The position numbers and the translations under genes were made by a program. A stretch of 64,000 nt of DNA from Cerasibacillus quisquiliarum (GTDB lineage Bacteria > Bacillota > Bacilli > Bacillales > Amphibacillaceae): positions 1 to 64,000 of the forward strand of contig NZ_JACHHA010000010.1 of NCBI RefSeq assembly GCF_014202495.1. Reading direction: 5' to 3'. The notes beneath the pieces were generated by a model. That model had not been told where the DNA came from. It searched no databases and saw nothing but the letters and a program-made list of their open reading frames with translations. This document shows positions 46,473-55,576 of the stretch, piece after piece (the first letter of the stretch is position 1; each line of letters opens with the position of its first letter).

Positions 46473-47021
46473 ATGGGGTTATCTAATCTTAGAGAGATTA
46501 TCCGCGGGCGTCGTTCCATAAAAAAAGGCTACACAAATCAAGAAGTGAAGAAAGAACTTGTTTTAGAATTATTAAATGATGCTGTATGGGCACCAACTCA
46601 TGGAATGCGTGAGCCTTGGCGGTTTATTTTTATAAATCAAGATCATTTACCAGAATTCGCTGAAAAAGTAGCTAAAACATATCCAGAAGAGATGCAAGAA
46701 AATCGTAAAAATTACTTAATGGAGCCAAATGCAATTTTAGTCGTCGTTATGGAAGCACCACCACTCCCTAAACAATGGGATGAAAACTTCGGTGCAACAG
46801 CTGCTATGATTCAAAACTTCTGGTTATTAGCTTGGGAAAAGAAACTCGGAGTCGTTTGGAAAACAAATCCACATATTTATAATGAAGAAGTGAAAAAACT
46901 TTTAAATGTTCAAGAACATGAAAAAATTGTCGGCTTTTTACATCTAGGCTATTTTGAAGATATACCTGAAGATAAAGGGCGTACAAAAGCAGATGACAAA
47001 TTTACAGTATACGGTATGTAA
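46473..47021 (+). CDS. Nitroreductase-family flavoprotein, Fur-controlled
   Basis: 182-residue FMN-dependent reductase with RGRRSIKKGYTNQEV near 10-24, WAPTHGMREPWRFI and the GFLHLGYFE end motif. The perfect Fur box on its promoter suggests an iron-linked role. S. aureus NtrA, a nitroreductase needed for iron release from staphyloferrin A, is a precedent, though orthology is not shown here. It could instead be a general nitro/quinone reductase. Confidence 0.88.
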   Translation: MGLSNLREIIRGRRSIKKGYTNQEVKKELVLELLNDAVWAPTHGMREPWRFIFINQDHLPEFAEKVAKTYPEEMQENRKNYLMEPNAILVVVMEAPPLPKQWDENFGATAAMIQNFWLLAWEKKLGVVWKTNPHIYNEEVKKLLNVQEHEKIVGFLHLGYFEDIPEDKGRTKADDKFTVYGM

Positions 47022-47038
47022 ATCATGTTTCAGAAAAA

Positions 47039-47088
47039 GAAGTGAAGAAGCGAAACAATCGTTTCTTCACTTCTTTCATTTTTTATTC
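47039..47088 (+). terminator. Nitroreductase terminator
   Basis: GAAGTGAAGAA / TTCTTCACTTC stem, loop 13, then TTTCATTTTTTATT. Confidence 0.8.
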
Positions 47089-47226
47089 TTCTCATATCAT
47101 TAAATCCTTTATAATGCTCATTTAATTTCACTTCCCACAAAACAATATCTTTATTTCTGTATAAAACAATCGAATTAATCAATGCTAAGAAATATATACA
47201 ACTCTCATAAGAAAGGAGTAAAAACA

Positions 47227-47529
47227 ATGAAGACATTACAAAGAATTGCGCTTATTCTTACCATTATCGGTGCCATTAATTGGGGTTTGATTGGTTTTTT
47301 TAATTTTGATCTTGTTGCTGCAATTTTCGGCGGACAAGATGCAGCGTTTTCTCGAACGATTTATAGTCTTGTCGGTTTAAGTGGATTGTTCGCCATTACA
47401 TTGCTATTCGATCAAACAGATGATATTCATCATGAGGAAATGCAAGAAGGATCTTATCAAGATGTCAGGTATGGCACAGAATTTGCAGAAGACCAAGATT
47501 TAACAAGTAACGATTTAGAAGATAAATAA
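47227..47529 (+). CDS. DUF378 membrane protein
   Basis: 100 residues. Two TM segments (IALILTIIGAINWGLIGFF, then TIYSLVGLSGLFAITLLF) with the DUF378 INWGLIGFFNFDLVAAIFGG signature, and an unusually long acidic C-terminal tail. AAAGGAG before the ATG at 47227 decides the start over 47182. Function unknown. Confidence 0.82.
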   Translation: MKTLQRIALILTIIGAINWGLIGFFNFDLVAAIFGGQDAAFSRTIYSLVGLSGLFAITLLFDQTDDIHHEEMQEGSYQDVRYGTEFAEDQDLTSNDLEDK

Positions 47530-47544
47530 AAAGCCGATAGTCAT

Positions 47545-47588
47545 TAAAAGAGCAAGCGAAGAAATGTCTTTAATTCTTCGCTTGCATT
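47545..47588. terminator. Terminator between DUF378 and ddl genes
   Basis: GCAAGCGAAGAA / TTCTTCGCTTGC; the minus strand continues TCTTTTAATG, suiting ddl. Confidence 0.75.
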
Positions 47589-47604
47589 GGATTAAGCTAT
47601 TTGC

Positions 47605-48711
47605 TTATTTCTCATCCCATACTGAGCTTTTAAGCTTCTGATCTGCTTCATGACGCTCGATAGCTAATTCAATCAATTTTGTAATTAAATCTGTATACGA
47701 CATACCACTTACTTCCCATAATTTCGGATACATACTAATTTTTGTAAATCCTGGAAGCGTATTAATTTCATTGACATATAAATCACCATTATCCGTTAAG
47801 AAGAAGTCAACACGTGCCAATCCTTCACATTGAAGCGTTTCATACGCATAAATAGCTGTTTCTTGAACCTTTTTAATTTCTTCTTCTGTTAAGTCTGCTG
47901 GAATAGCAAGTTCAGCACCCTTTTCATCGATGTATTTTGATTCATAAGAATAAAAGGCAGTCTTCGGTAAAATTTCACCAGGCACAGAAGCTATCGGATA
48001 TTCATTACCTAGAACAGAGCATTCAACCTCTCTACCACGAATGGTTTCTTCTATGACGATTTTATGATCATATTCAAAAGCAAACTCAATCGCTGACATA
48101 AATTGCTCTTCTGTTTCGACTTTACTGATCCCGACAGAGGACCCTTGATTAGCTGGTTTAATAAAAAGTGGTAAGCCGAGTTGTTCCACAACTGTTTGAT
48201 AATGGATTTGCTGTTTTTTTGATCGGGTATAGACAAGCCCTTTGGCTACTTTTATTCCCGCAGCTGCTAACAGACGTTTCGCAATATCTTTATCCATACA
48301 AATAGCCGAACTTAACACGTTTGGACCTACATATGGTAAATTAGCCATTCTTAACATACCTTGTAAGCTACCATCTTCACCTAATGTTCCGTGAACGATT
48401 GGAAAGACAACGTCCAATTGCTCAAGGACTTCAGCGGTTTCAGTCTGAATGAACTGATGGTCATTCGATCCTGGAATAATTGCAACTGATTTGTTAGATT
48501 TATTTAATTCAATATGTTTTGGATCATCAGCATTTTTCAAGTATGAATGTTTATCATTCACGTGCCATTTTCCGCTTTTATCAATCCCAACAAGGACAAC
48601 ATCAAATTTCTCTTCATCAATCGCATCAACGATATTTTTTGCAGATTGTAATGATACTTCATGTTCAGCTGACTTTCCACCAAAAATAATCCCAACTCTC
48701 GTTTTCTTCAT
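47605..48711 (-). CDS. ddl: D-alanine--D-alanine ligase
   Basis: ATP-grasp ligase making D-Ala-D-Ala for peptidoglycan, 368 residues. It shows IFGGKSAEHEVSLQSA, HGTLGEDGSLQG, KPANQGSSVGISKV and the end motif VNEINTLPGFTKISMYPKL. The Tyr in SMYPKLW is consistent with D-Ala rather than D-lactate use. AGAGGA nine bases before the ATG at 48711 decides the start over 48735. Confidence 0.94.
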   Translation of the reverse strand: MKKTRVGIIFGGKSAEHEVSLQSAKNIVDAIDEEKFDVVLVGIDKSGKWHVNDKHSYLKNADDPKHIELNKSNKSVAIIPGSNDHQFIQTETAEVLEQLDVVFPIVHGTLGEDGSLQGMLRMANLPYVGPNVLSSAICMDKDIAKRLLAAAGIKVAKGLVYTRSKKQQIHYQTVVEQLGLPLFIKPANQGSSVGISKVETEEQFMSAIEFAFEYDHKIVIEETIRGREVECSVLGNEYPIASVPGEILPKTAFYSYESKYIDEKGAELAIPADLTEEEIKKVQETAIYAYETLQCEGLARVDFFLTDNGDLYVNEINTLPGFTKISMYPKLWEVSGMSYTDLITKLIELAIERHEADQKLKSSVWDEK

Positions 48712-48781
48712 CTTTTTATATCCTCTCTTTATCATAAGCTTTATTTAATATGTATGCACATTTGATTGATAAATGAATGAC

Positions 48782-48985
48782 CTATTTTCCCCTGCTTCGC
48801 TTAGCATGCAAGTAATCCTTAAAACTCACTTCACCTTTTTCCATTCGTTCTTCTAACAGTTCAAGGGAATCTTGAACAGGATTTTTTTCAGCTCGGAAGC
48901 GGTATAAAATATAAATCAACGCAATAAAAACAAGGACTGTGAGAAGAATGCGGACACCAATTGGAATCGACCAAAGCGCTAACAT
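48782..48985 (-). CDS. Small SHOCT-type membrane protein
   Basis: 67 residues: one TM helix (GVRILLTVLVFIALIYILY) and a short C-terminal SHOCT-like motif (LELLEERMEKGEVSFKDYLHAK). It is 170 bp upstream of and divergent from cadC. A second such protein lies beyond cadA. GAGGTG precedes the ATG. Confidence 0.75.
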   Translation of the reverse strand: MLALWSIPIGVRILLTVLVFIALIYILYRFRAEKNPVQDSLELLEERMEKGEVSFKDYLHAKRSRGK

Positions 48986-49074
48986 AATCCTATCACCTCG
49001 TCATTGTTCATTATCTTTATTTAAGCACAATCTGTTGGAATTGCCAAATGTGAGAAACTTTTAAAACCCCTTTC

Positions 49075-49094
49075 ATTCAAATGTATATTTGATT
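49075..49094 (+). promoter_or_regulatory. CadC operator 1
   Basis: ATTCAAATGTATATTTGATT, near-palindrome touching the -35 element. Confidence 0.6.
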
Positions 49095-49122
49095 GACAAA
49101 TACCATTCTCCTTTCATATAAT
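49093..49122 (+). promoter_or_regulatory. cadCA promoter
   Basis: TTGACA, 18 bp, TATAAT, between two operators. Confidence 0.8.
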
Positions 49123-49124
49123 AC

Positions 49125-49144
49125 ATTCAAATGAATATTTGAAT
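49125..49144 (+). promoter_or_regulatory. CadC operator 2
   Basis: ATTCAAATGAATATTTGAAT, perfect 8-bp arms, over the expected start site just after the -10. Confidence 0.8.
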
Positions 49145-49155
49145 GAGGTGTTCCG

Positions 49156-49539
49156 ATGTCTAAAGTAAACCACGCTGATAATGATAAACAAACATGTGAT
49201 ATATATTGTTATGATGAAGAAATTGTGAATGACGTAAAGCCAAAAATAAAACAAGTGGATGGTGTAGAACAGATTTTTAAAGCTTTGGCTGATTCCACAC
49301 GTTTAAAAATTGCCTATGCACTAACGATTGAAAAAGAATTATGTGTATGTGATGTCGCTCATATTATAGGAGCAACAACTGCTACAGCTTCTCATCATTT
49401 ACGTTTGTTAAAGAATATGGACCTTGCAAAAAGCCAAAGAAAAGGGAAACAAGTCTTTTATTCTTTAAAGGACGACCATGTTAGACAATTAATTTATATT
49501 GCCATGGTCCATGCACATGAGGAGGATCACGATGTCTGA
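49156..49539 (+). CDS. cadC: ArsR/SmtB-family metal-responsive repressor CadC
   Basis: 127-residue winged-helix metalloregulator. The N-terminal TCDIYCYDE and helix ELCVCDV supply the four-Cys Cd/Pb/Zn site known from S. aureus CadC. The recognition helix is [12 protein letters not shown]. Its last eight bases overlap the cadA start. Two dyads flank the promoter, so it should repress cadCA until Cd, Pb or Zn binds. Confidence 0.92.
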   Translation: MSKVNHADNDKQTCDIYCYDEEIVNDVKPKIKQVDGVEQIFKALADSTRLKIAYALTIEKELCVCDVAHIIGATTATASHHLRLLKNMDLAKSQRKGKQVFYSLKDDHVRQLIYIAMVHAHEEDHDV

Positions 49540-51652
49540 ACAACAAACACAAACATATCGTCTTGAAGGATTATCCTGTACAAACTGTGCTGCAAAATTT
49601 GAAAAGAACATTCGTCATATCGAAACAGTTGAAGATGTTCAACTTAATTTTGGAGCATCGAAAGTGACAATACATGGTGAAGCTTCAATTGAACAATTAG
49701 AAGAAGCTGGCGCATTTGATGATATTAAAGTATTCCCAGAAAACATACGCCTTAGTAAAACAAAAGAACCTTTTTGGAAGAAAAAGGCGAATAAAACCGT
49801 ATTAATTTCTCTTGTTTTCGTATTATTAGGATATATATCGCACTTTAATTATGGCGAGAATCATGTTGTGACCATCGGATTATTTTTAACTGCTATTATC
49901 ATCGGTGGTTATCAAATGTTTATCGAAGGATTTAAAAATTTATCCGTATTAGATTTTGATATGAAAACATTAATGACGATTGCGGTAATCGGTGCAGCTA
50001 TTATCGGTGAATGGGCTGAAGGTGCTGTTGTTGTATTTTTATTCGCAATTAGTGAAGCTTTAGAAGATTATTCAATTGATAAAGCAAGGGAATCGATCCG
50101 ATCTTTAATGGATATTGCTCCAAATACAGCTATTATTAAGCGAGATAATCAAGAAGTTGAAATGAAAGTAGAAGATGTCCGAATTGGTGACATCATGCTC
50201 GTTAAACCTGGACAACGGCTTGCAATGGATGGAGAAGTCATTCGCGGAGAATCTTATATGAGTGAAGCTGCTATTACGGGTGAATCGCTTCCTGTTTTTA
50301 AATCAATTGGTCATGAAGTATTCGCTGGCTCCATTAATAAAGAAGGATTTCTAGAAGTAAAAGTTACAAAACATGTTGAAGATACAACGATAGCTAAAAT
50401 CATTCATCTCGTTGAAGAGGCACAAGCTGAAAAAGCCCCTTCGCAAAAGTTTGTCGATCGATTTGCCAAGTATTACACGCCAACTATCATGTTAATAGCG
50501 TTACTCGTTGCTATTATACCACCAATATTCGCCCAAGCGGATTGGTCGACATGGGTATATAGTGGATTAGCTGTACTTGTTGTTGGTTGTCCTTGTGCAC
50601 TCGTTATTTCCACACCTGTCGCTATTGTCACAGCAATTGGTAACGCGGCACGACACGGTGTTTTAATTAAAGGTGGTGTTCATCTAGAAGATTTAGGACA
50701 TTTACGAGCGATTGCCTTTGATAAGACAGGGACACTAACGGAAGGAACACCAAAAGTAACACATGTCATACCATTAAATGATAAAAATGAAACAGAGATT
50801 TTGTCAATCGCTCATGCCATTGAATCTTATTCCGAACACCCGCTAGCAAAGGCGATCACTAATTATGCAGAACAGGTACAAGTGCCTAAATATGATGCAA
50901 AACAGTTTCAATCCATCACAGGAAAAGGCGCTAAAGCGACGATTAAACATACTGAATACTATATTGGAAGTCCTGCCTTTTTTAATATTGAACGAACAAC
51001 GTCTGAAACCATTCGTCATACAATCAACGAATTACAAAAGGATGGTCAAACCGTCATCGTTCTCGGAACAAAAACAGAAATATTCGGTTTAATCGCTGTT
51101 GCTGATCAAGTACGTAAAGAAAGTCACGATATAATCGATCAATTACATCAAATCGGTATAGAAAAAACAATTATGTTAACGGGTGATAATAAAAATACGG
51201 GACTTGCCATTGGCCGCGAACTTGGTATATCGGAAGTTAAAGCGGAATTATTACCAGATGAAAAATTAAAAATGATAAAGAGATTACAACAACAATACGG
51301 AAAAACCGCCATGGTTGGTGACGGAATTAATGATGCACCAGCACTTGCTGGATCTTCAGTCGGAATTGCGATGGGTGGTGCTGGAACAGATGCAGCTCTT
51401 GAAACAGCTGATATCGCTTTAATGAGTGATGATTTATCTAAATTACCGTACACTGTGGCACTTAGTCGTAAAACACTTGCAATTATTAAACAAAATATTT
51501 CATTTGCGCTTGGATTAAAGTTACTTGCTCTCCTACTCGTCATTCCAGGATGGTTAACACTTTGGATTGCGATTTTTGCCGATATGGGAGCAACACTTAT
51601 TGTTACCCTAAACTCTTTAAGACTTATTCGTAGTAAGTATATTTCAGCATAA
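49532..51652 (+). CDS. cadA: Cadmium/zinc/lead-exporting P-type ATPase CadA
   Basis: P1B-type ATPase, 706 residues. One N-terminal metal-binding domain ([14 protein letters not shown]), then TM helices, the actuator loop TGES, the metal-channel motif [11 protein letters not shown], phosphorylation site DKTGTLT, ATP-site SEHPLA and [10 protein letters not shown]. The frame is open to 49499, but GGAGGATCACG before the ATG at 49532 decides the start. Translation is coupled to cadC. Confidence 0.94.
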   Translation: MSEQQTQTYRLEGLSCTNCAAKFEKNIRHIETVEDVQLNFGASKVTIHGEASIEQLEEAGAFDDIKVFPENIRLSKTKEPFWKKKANKTVLISLVFVLLGYISHFNYGENHVVTIGLFLTAIIIGGYQMFIEGFKNLSVLDFDMKTLMTIAVIGAAIIGEWAEGAVVVFLFAISEALEDYSIDKARESIRSLMDIAPNTAIIKRDNQEVEMKVEDVRIGDIMLVKPGQRLAMDGEVIRGESYMSEAAITGESLPVFKSIGHEVFAGSINKEGFLEVKVTKHVEDTTIAKIIHLVEEAQAEKAPSQKFVDRFAKYYTPTIMLIALLVAIIPPIFAQADWSTWVYSGLAVLVVGCPCALVISTPVAIVTAIGNAARHGVLIKGGVHLEDLGHLRAIAFDKTGTLTEGTPKVTHVIPLNDKNETEILSIAHAIESYSEHPLAKAITNYAEQVQVPKYDAKQFQSITGKGAKATIKHTEYYIGSPAFFNIERTTSETIRHTINELQKDGQTVIVLGTKTEIFGLIAVADQVRKESHDIIDQLHQIGIEKTIMLTGDNKNTGLAIGRELGISEVKAELLPDEKLKMIKRLQQQYGKTAMVGDGINDAPALAGSSVGIAMGGAGTDAALETADIALMSDDLSKLPYTVALSRKTLAIIKQNISFALGLKLLALLLVIPGWLTLWIAIFADMGATLIVTLNSLRLIRSKYISA

Positions 51653-51656
51653 AAAT

Positions 51657-51692
51657 AATAGCGTTCGCTATATACGAGCGAACGCTTATTTA
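51657..51692. terminator. cadA terminator
   Basis: AATAgCGTTCGCT / AGCGAACGCTTATT, shared with the convergent SHOCT gene. Confidence 0.78.
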
Positions 51693-51967
51693 TTTGACAT
51701 ATTTTGCTTTCCTTCATAAGCCCTTCGACGGCTTTCTTTCAAATAAGCTTTTATATTTGGACAGGCGTCACATGTCTCATCTTTAAATTGCAAATACAAT
51801 TCTTTATATTCATCATCTGAGATCTCACCTTTAGCAAGACTTTTGTTTAATGCGTTAACGACTTTTTGATCACGCTTTTTATCTTTCCTAATAATAATCA
51901 TCGTCGTGAGAATCGTAATGATAATGACGCCAATCCAAAGTAAGCCAAACAGTTCCCCGCCCTGCAT
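51686..51967 (-). CDS. SHOCT-domain membrane protein
   Basis: 93 residues: one TM helix (LLWIGVIIITILTTMIII), then LNKSLAKGEISDDEYKELYL, a SHOCT motif, and a tail with two Cys (DETCDACPN). It converges on cadA. Like the 67-residue protein on the other side it could be a membrane accessory, but no function is known. A metal-binding role of the Cys pair is speculative. Confidence 0.75.
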   Translation of the reverse strand: MQGGELFGLLWIGVIIITILTTMIIIRKDKKRDQKVVNALNKSLAKGEISDDEYKELYLQFKDETCDACPNIKAYLKESRRRAYEGKQNMSNK

Positions 51968-52078
51968 TTATATCCCCTAACACAAATGCTGCTACTACTT
52001 ATTTAACCATGATTGAATTAGAATTGAAACAAACTTAACTTAAGAGAAATATAGTCCAGTATCTACACCTATTTTTCC

Positions 52079-52107
52079 TTTACAATTTAACTTCTCATCG
52101 TTATGAT
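52079..52107 (+). promoter_or_regulatory. Promoter of TPP-riboswitch lipM-lipA operon
   Basis: TTTACA, 17 bp, TATGAT, ending 18 bp before the aptamer. Confidence 0.7.
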
Positions 52108-52125
52108 GATACTAAGATATGATAA

Positions 52126-52211
52126 GCACTAGGGGTGCCACTTTTGGCTGAGAAGATTAATTATTCTAACCCTTTGGACCCGATCTAGATCATACTAGCG
52201 TGGGGAAGTGC
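52126..52211 (+). ncRNA. TPP riboswitch (THI element) aptamer
   Basis: P1 is formed by GCACT (52126-52130) and AGTGC (52207-52211). The pyrimidine-sensing strand holds GGCTGAGAA (CTGAGA at 52148-52153), and the pyrophosphate arm reads ACCCGATCTAGATCATACTA then GCGTGGGGAAG. The consensus CTGG...CCAG stem is here CTAG...CTAG, a compensated change, so folding is kept. All core motifs are present and it should bind TPP. Confidence 0.95.
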
Positions 52212-52278
52212 AGTATTCCATGGCATAGTTTTATTCACATGGTGCTGCATTCCGATTGTGAGGGTGCAGCTTTTTTTA
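52210..52278 (+). terminator. TPP riboswitch expression platform, terminator/antiterminator
   Basis: Terminator GCTGCATTC / GAGGGTGCAGC (52244-52270) is followed by seven T. The antiterminator pairs GCAG and CCATG (52210-52222) with CATGG and CTGC (52238-52248). It shares bases with the P1 3' strand, so TPP binding should favour termination. Confidence 0.85.
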
Positions 52279-52314
52279 TGACATGAATTTAAACCAATCA
52301 AAGGGGGAGTTATT

Positions 52315-53124
52315 TTGGGAGAAACATGGAACATCTTACGAACGGGCTTTCACGATGCCCATATTAATATGGCACTAGATGAATCGCTATTGAATTGGCA
52401 TAGTCAAGGACTTATTTTGCCAACATTACGTTTTTACGGTTGGAAAGAACCATCACTATCAGTAGGGCATTTTCAAAAGGTTGAGAAAGCAATCTATTTC
52501 CCTGGGTTGAAAAAACATGGCTGTCAATATGTTCGGAGATTAACAGGTGGTAGTGCCGTCTTACATAATCATGAACTTACTTATAGTATTGTTGTTTCCG
52601 AAGAACATCCAGAAATTCCACAAACGATACAGGAAGCATACTATGTATTGTCACAAGGTGTATTGGAAGGATATAAAAATCTCAGCATAGAAGCCGAGTA
52701 TTTCATTCCGAAACAAAAGAGCAAAAGAACAGCTGTCTGCTTTGAAAGGCCAACTTTTTACGAATTAGTCGTTGATGGTAAGAAAATATCAGGTCACGCA
52801 CAGACGAGAAAAAAAGGAGTTCTTTTACAACATGGTTCTATTCCTATTCAGATGGATATTGACATGCTTTTTGATCTATTTATCTTTCCTAATGAAAGAA
52901 TGCGTGACATGAACAAGCGTGCCTTTAGACATAAAGCAGCGAGCATCGAGCAATTAACAGGGCGAACATTTACATACGACGAAGTGGAAGAAGCATTTTA
53001 TCATGGATTTCAATCAACACTAGACGTTCAATTTAAATCTTTTGAACTGACAGACAGTCAATGGGATGAAGTATATCAATTAGCAAATAAAAAGTATAAA
53101 GAAACCGTTCCGTCATTCATTTAA
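52315..53124 (+). CDS. lipM: Octanoyltransferase LipM (lipoate ligase fold)
   Basis: Transfers octanoate from ACP to GcvH or E2, the first step of lipoate synthesis. 269 residues with [18 protein letters not shown] near 74-91, catalytic Cys142 in [13 protein letters not shown], and [20 protein letters not shown] with the conserved Lys. The Cys and its context match B. subtilis LipM rather than ATP-dependent LplA. The start is TTG at 52315 with GGGGGAG five bases before. lipA follows 32 bp later, and a TPP riboswitch terminator ends 37 bp upstream. Confidence 0.9.
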   Translation: MGETWNILRTGFHDAHINMALDESLLNWHSQGLILPTLRFYGWKEPSLSVGHFQKVEKAIYFPGLKKHGCQYVRRLTGGSAVLHNHELTYSIVVSEEHPEIPQTIQEAYYVLSQGVLEGYKNLSIEAEYFIPKQKSKRTAVCFERPTFYELVVDGKKISGHAQTRKKGVLLQHGSIPIQMDIDMLFDLFIFPNERMRDMNKRAFRHKAASIEQLTGRTFTYDEVEEAFYHGFQSTLDVQFKSFELTDSQWDEVYQLANKKYKETVPSFI

Positions 53125-53156
53125 TCATTCTCACTAATCTTTTTAGGAGGCAAAAC

Positions 53157-54107
53157 ATGAAAAATAATAAAGAGATGTTAAGAAAACCGAAGTGGTTAAC
53201 GACGAATATTAACACGAATAAATCTTATACGAAATTAAAAAAATTAATGCGCTCTAAAAATCTTCATACAGTTTGTGAAGAGGCGAAATGTCCAAACATC
53301 TATGAATGTTGGAGTGAACGTAAAACAGCGACATTCATGATACTAGGGGATATATGTACGAGAGGTTGTCGATTTTGTGCCGTTAAAACAGGGTTACCAA
53401 GTGAATTAGATTGGGATGAACCAGAAAGAGTGGCAGACTCCGTTCAGTTAATGGGACTCCGCCATGTTGTCGTTACAGCAGTAGCTCGCGATGACTTAAA
53501 CGATGGTGGGGCTCAAGTATTCGCTGAAACTGTACGCGCAATTCGGAGGAAGAATCCTGGCTGTACAATTGAAGTTCTTCCATCTGATATGAAAGGTGAT
53601 TATGAAAGTTTAAAAACATTGATGGATAGTCGACCTGATATTTTTAACCATAACATTGAAACCGTAAGGCGATTAACAAAACGTGTACGTGCACGTGCAA
53701 CATATGACCGTTCACTTCAATTACTAAAAAGAGTTAAATTATTATCACCGCATACTCCGACAAAGTCAAGTATTATGGTTGGTTTAGGGGAAACGAAAGA
53801 AGAGATTATTCAAGCAATGGATGATTTGTTAGCACATGGCGTTGACATTATGACAATCGGACAATATTTACAACCGACACGAAAACATTTAAGTGTTGAA
53901 CGATATTATCATCCTGATGAATTTAAGGAATTAAAAGAAATTGCATTAGAGAAAGGATTTAAACATTGCGAATCCGGACCGCTTGTTCGTTCATCATATC
54001 ATGCAGATGAACAAGTTAATTACACAGCTCGTCAACGGCGGATTAAGTATATGAAAGGGTATGAACAACAAGAAGGTAAAGAAATAGACTTTACTTTCAA
54101 CCATTAA
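53157..54107 (+). CDS. lipA: Lipoyl synthase
   Basis: Radical-SAM enzyme inserting two sulfurs into protein-bound octanoate. 316 residues; the auxiliary 4Fe-4S Cys are C40, C45 and C51 ([12 protein letters not shown]) and the radical-SAM Cys C67, C71 and C74 (CTRGCRFC). The C-terminal RSSYHADEQ supplies the cluster Ser. It shares the TPP-riboswitch transcript with lipM, completing de novo lipoylation. Confidence 0.95.
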   Translation: MKNNKEMLRKPKWLTTNINTNKSYTKLKKLMRSKNLHTVCEEAKCPNIYECWSERKTATFMILGDICTRGCRFCAVKTGLPSELDWDEPERVADSVQLMGLRHVVVTAVARDDLNDGGAQVFAETVRAIRRKNPGCTIEVLPSDMKGDYESLKTLMDSRPDIFNHNIETVRRLTKRVRARATYDRSLQLLKRVKLLSPHTPTKSSIMVGLGETKEEIIQAMDDLLAHGVDIMTIGQYLQPTRKHLSVERYYHPDEFKELKEIALEKGFKHCESGPLVRSSYHADEQVNYTARQRRIKYMKGYEQQEGKEIDFTFNH

Positions 54108-54453
54108 CAATTAAGACCATTTTCAAAAATAGAGCGTGTTTATTTTAAAGATGCTCCACCAACGTTTATGTAACCATTATCAAAAGACAAAGGGGAATTT
54201 ATTTATATCACAGTTGAAAAATCTACCATTGACACCACCATTCGTAGCAATCATTATTAACAAAAGAGAACCTCTCACAAGGAAGGTTCTCCTTTATTAT
54301 TTTATTTATATTAGTCAAAATTACGAAAACTAAATAGGCGATGTCGCATATGAAATGATATAAACTTAATTTAACATACGAAATGGACTCATAAACAAAA
54401 AGCATGCCTAGACAATCAATCCGTGCTATGATAACAGAAAGAATGGAGGATAA
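54108..54453. other. Intergenic region with terminator
   Basis: A stem GAGAACCT / AGGTTCTC with trailing CCTTTATTATTTT at 54264-54298 likely ends lipM-lipA. Before it, frame fragments DAPPTFM and DKGEFIYITVEKSTIDTTIR read like a decayed gene but match nothing I recognise. Confidence 0.5.
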
Positions 54454-54456
54454 ATG

Positions 54457-54792
54457 ATGAGAGAATTTAAAGATTTACATTCAATAGAAGAAATAGATAC
54501 CTTCATAAATGATCATCAACTCGCATTTCTCTATATAAGCATGCCTAATTGCAGTGTGTGCCACGGTCTTTTACCACAAGTACAAAAACTAATGGAGAAC
54601 TACCCACAGATTCAGCTAGCACATGTTGATGCATCAGAAGTAGAAGCTGTTGCCGGTAAATTTTCTATTTTTACCGCTCCCGTTCTACTCTTCTTCGTAG
54701 ATGGTAAAGAATATGTACGTGAAGCACGAATTGTTCATATGGATTTATTTAATGATAAACTAAAGAAAATATATGAAAATGTGGCTGAATAA
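54457..54792 (+). CDS. Thioredoxin-like protein
   Basis: 111 residues, thioredoxin fold with active site PNCSVCHGLLPQV (CxxC near 32) and the cis-Pro loop FTAPVLLFF. The active site CSVC differs from canonical CGPC, so the redox potential may differ. The second of two tandem ATGs has better spacing to GGAGG. Substrate unknown. Confidence 0.82.
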   Translation: MREFKDLHSIEEIDTFINDHQLAFLYISMPNCSVCHGLLPQVQKLMENYPQIQLAHVDASEVEAVAGKFSIFTAPVLLFFVDGKEYVREARIVHMDLFNDKLKKIYENVAE

Positions 54793-54812
54793 AATTCCGC
54801 CACATTTTTATT
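54779..54812 (+). terminator. Terminator of thioredoxin-like gene
   Basis: AATGTGGC / GCCACATTTTTATTTT, overlapping the stop codon. Confidence 0.78.
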
Positions 54813-54867
54813 TTTAAAATGTTACAATAAAATTGAAGTTTGATTTATAGAAAGGGGTTTTGTTGCA

Positions 54868-55467
54868 ATGAGAATTCTTGTCGTAGGAGCAAGTGGAACA
54901 ATTGGAAAGGAAATTGTTAAAACACTTGAACCAGACCATGAGATTATTCGTGCGAGCAGAAATGGTGAAGATGTTCAAGTCGATATCTCCTCGCTTGATA
55001 GTATAAAAAAGATGTATGAACAAGTAGGAAAAATTGATGCTGTCGTTAATGCAGCTGGTGGTGCAAAGTTCTCAAAACTAACTGACATGACACCCGATAT
55101 TTATAATGTAGGGATTGAGAGTAAATTGAAAGGACAAGTTAATCTTGTTTTATATGGTTTAAATTATATGAACGACAATGGAAGCTTTACATTAACAACA
55201 GGTATTATGATGGATGATCCGATTCGTGAAGGGGCTGCGATTGCGATGGCAAACGGTGGTGTCAAATACTTTGTCAAAGCAGCTGCCATTGAAATGCCTA
55301 GGGGTATCCGCATCAATAGTGTTAGCCCAACAATTATGGAAGAATCATGGGAAGCATTAGGGGATTACTTCCAAGGCTTTAAACCAGCTCCAGCACGTGA
55401 AGCAGCATTACTTTACAAAAAAAGTGTCCTCGGCTTACAAACAGGAAAGAATTACGAAATGTATTGA
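54868..55467 (+). CDS. Short-chain dehydrogenase-like protein without the YxxxK dyad
   Basis: 199 residues with NAD(P) motif GASGTIGKEI at 7-16 and NAAGG (the NNAG equivalent). In the catalytic helix AIAMANGGVKYFVKAA the usual Tyr and Lys are replaced. The family (short SDRs of about 200 residues) occurs widely with this feature. It may bind NADP(H) without classic reductase activity. Confidence 0.82.
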   Translation: MRILVVGASGTIGKEIVKTLEPDHEIIRASRNGEDVQVDISSLDSIKKMYEQVGKIDAVVNAAGGAKFSKLTDMTPDIYNVGIESKLKGQVNLVLYGLNYMNDNGSFTLTTGIMMDDPIREGAAIAMANGGVKYFVKAAAIEMPRGIRINSVSPTIMEESWEALGDYFQGFKPAPAREAALLYKKSVLGLQTGKNYEMY

Positions 55468-55477
55468 ATACAAATGA

Positions 55478-55525
55478 TTAGGATTGATCCAAAAGTCGAT
55501 TTAACTTTTGGGTCAATCCTGTTGT
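55478..55525 (+). terminator. Terminator after SDR gene
   Basis: AGGATTGAtCCAAAAGT / ACTTTTGGgTCAATCCT stem. Confidence 0.72.
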
Positions 55526-55576
55526 AAATAATCATTTTCAACATCCAGTCCAGAATTTCCCCTAAACTGGATTCAT

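Noticed and set aside
52315-53124. Lipoate-protein ligase LplA
   Set aside because: Conserved Cys142 with flanking motif and no LplA accessory domain fit LipM better.
54136-54333. 65-residue ORF after lipA
   Set aside because: Runs through the lipA terminator and has no ribosome site.
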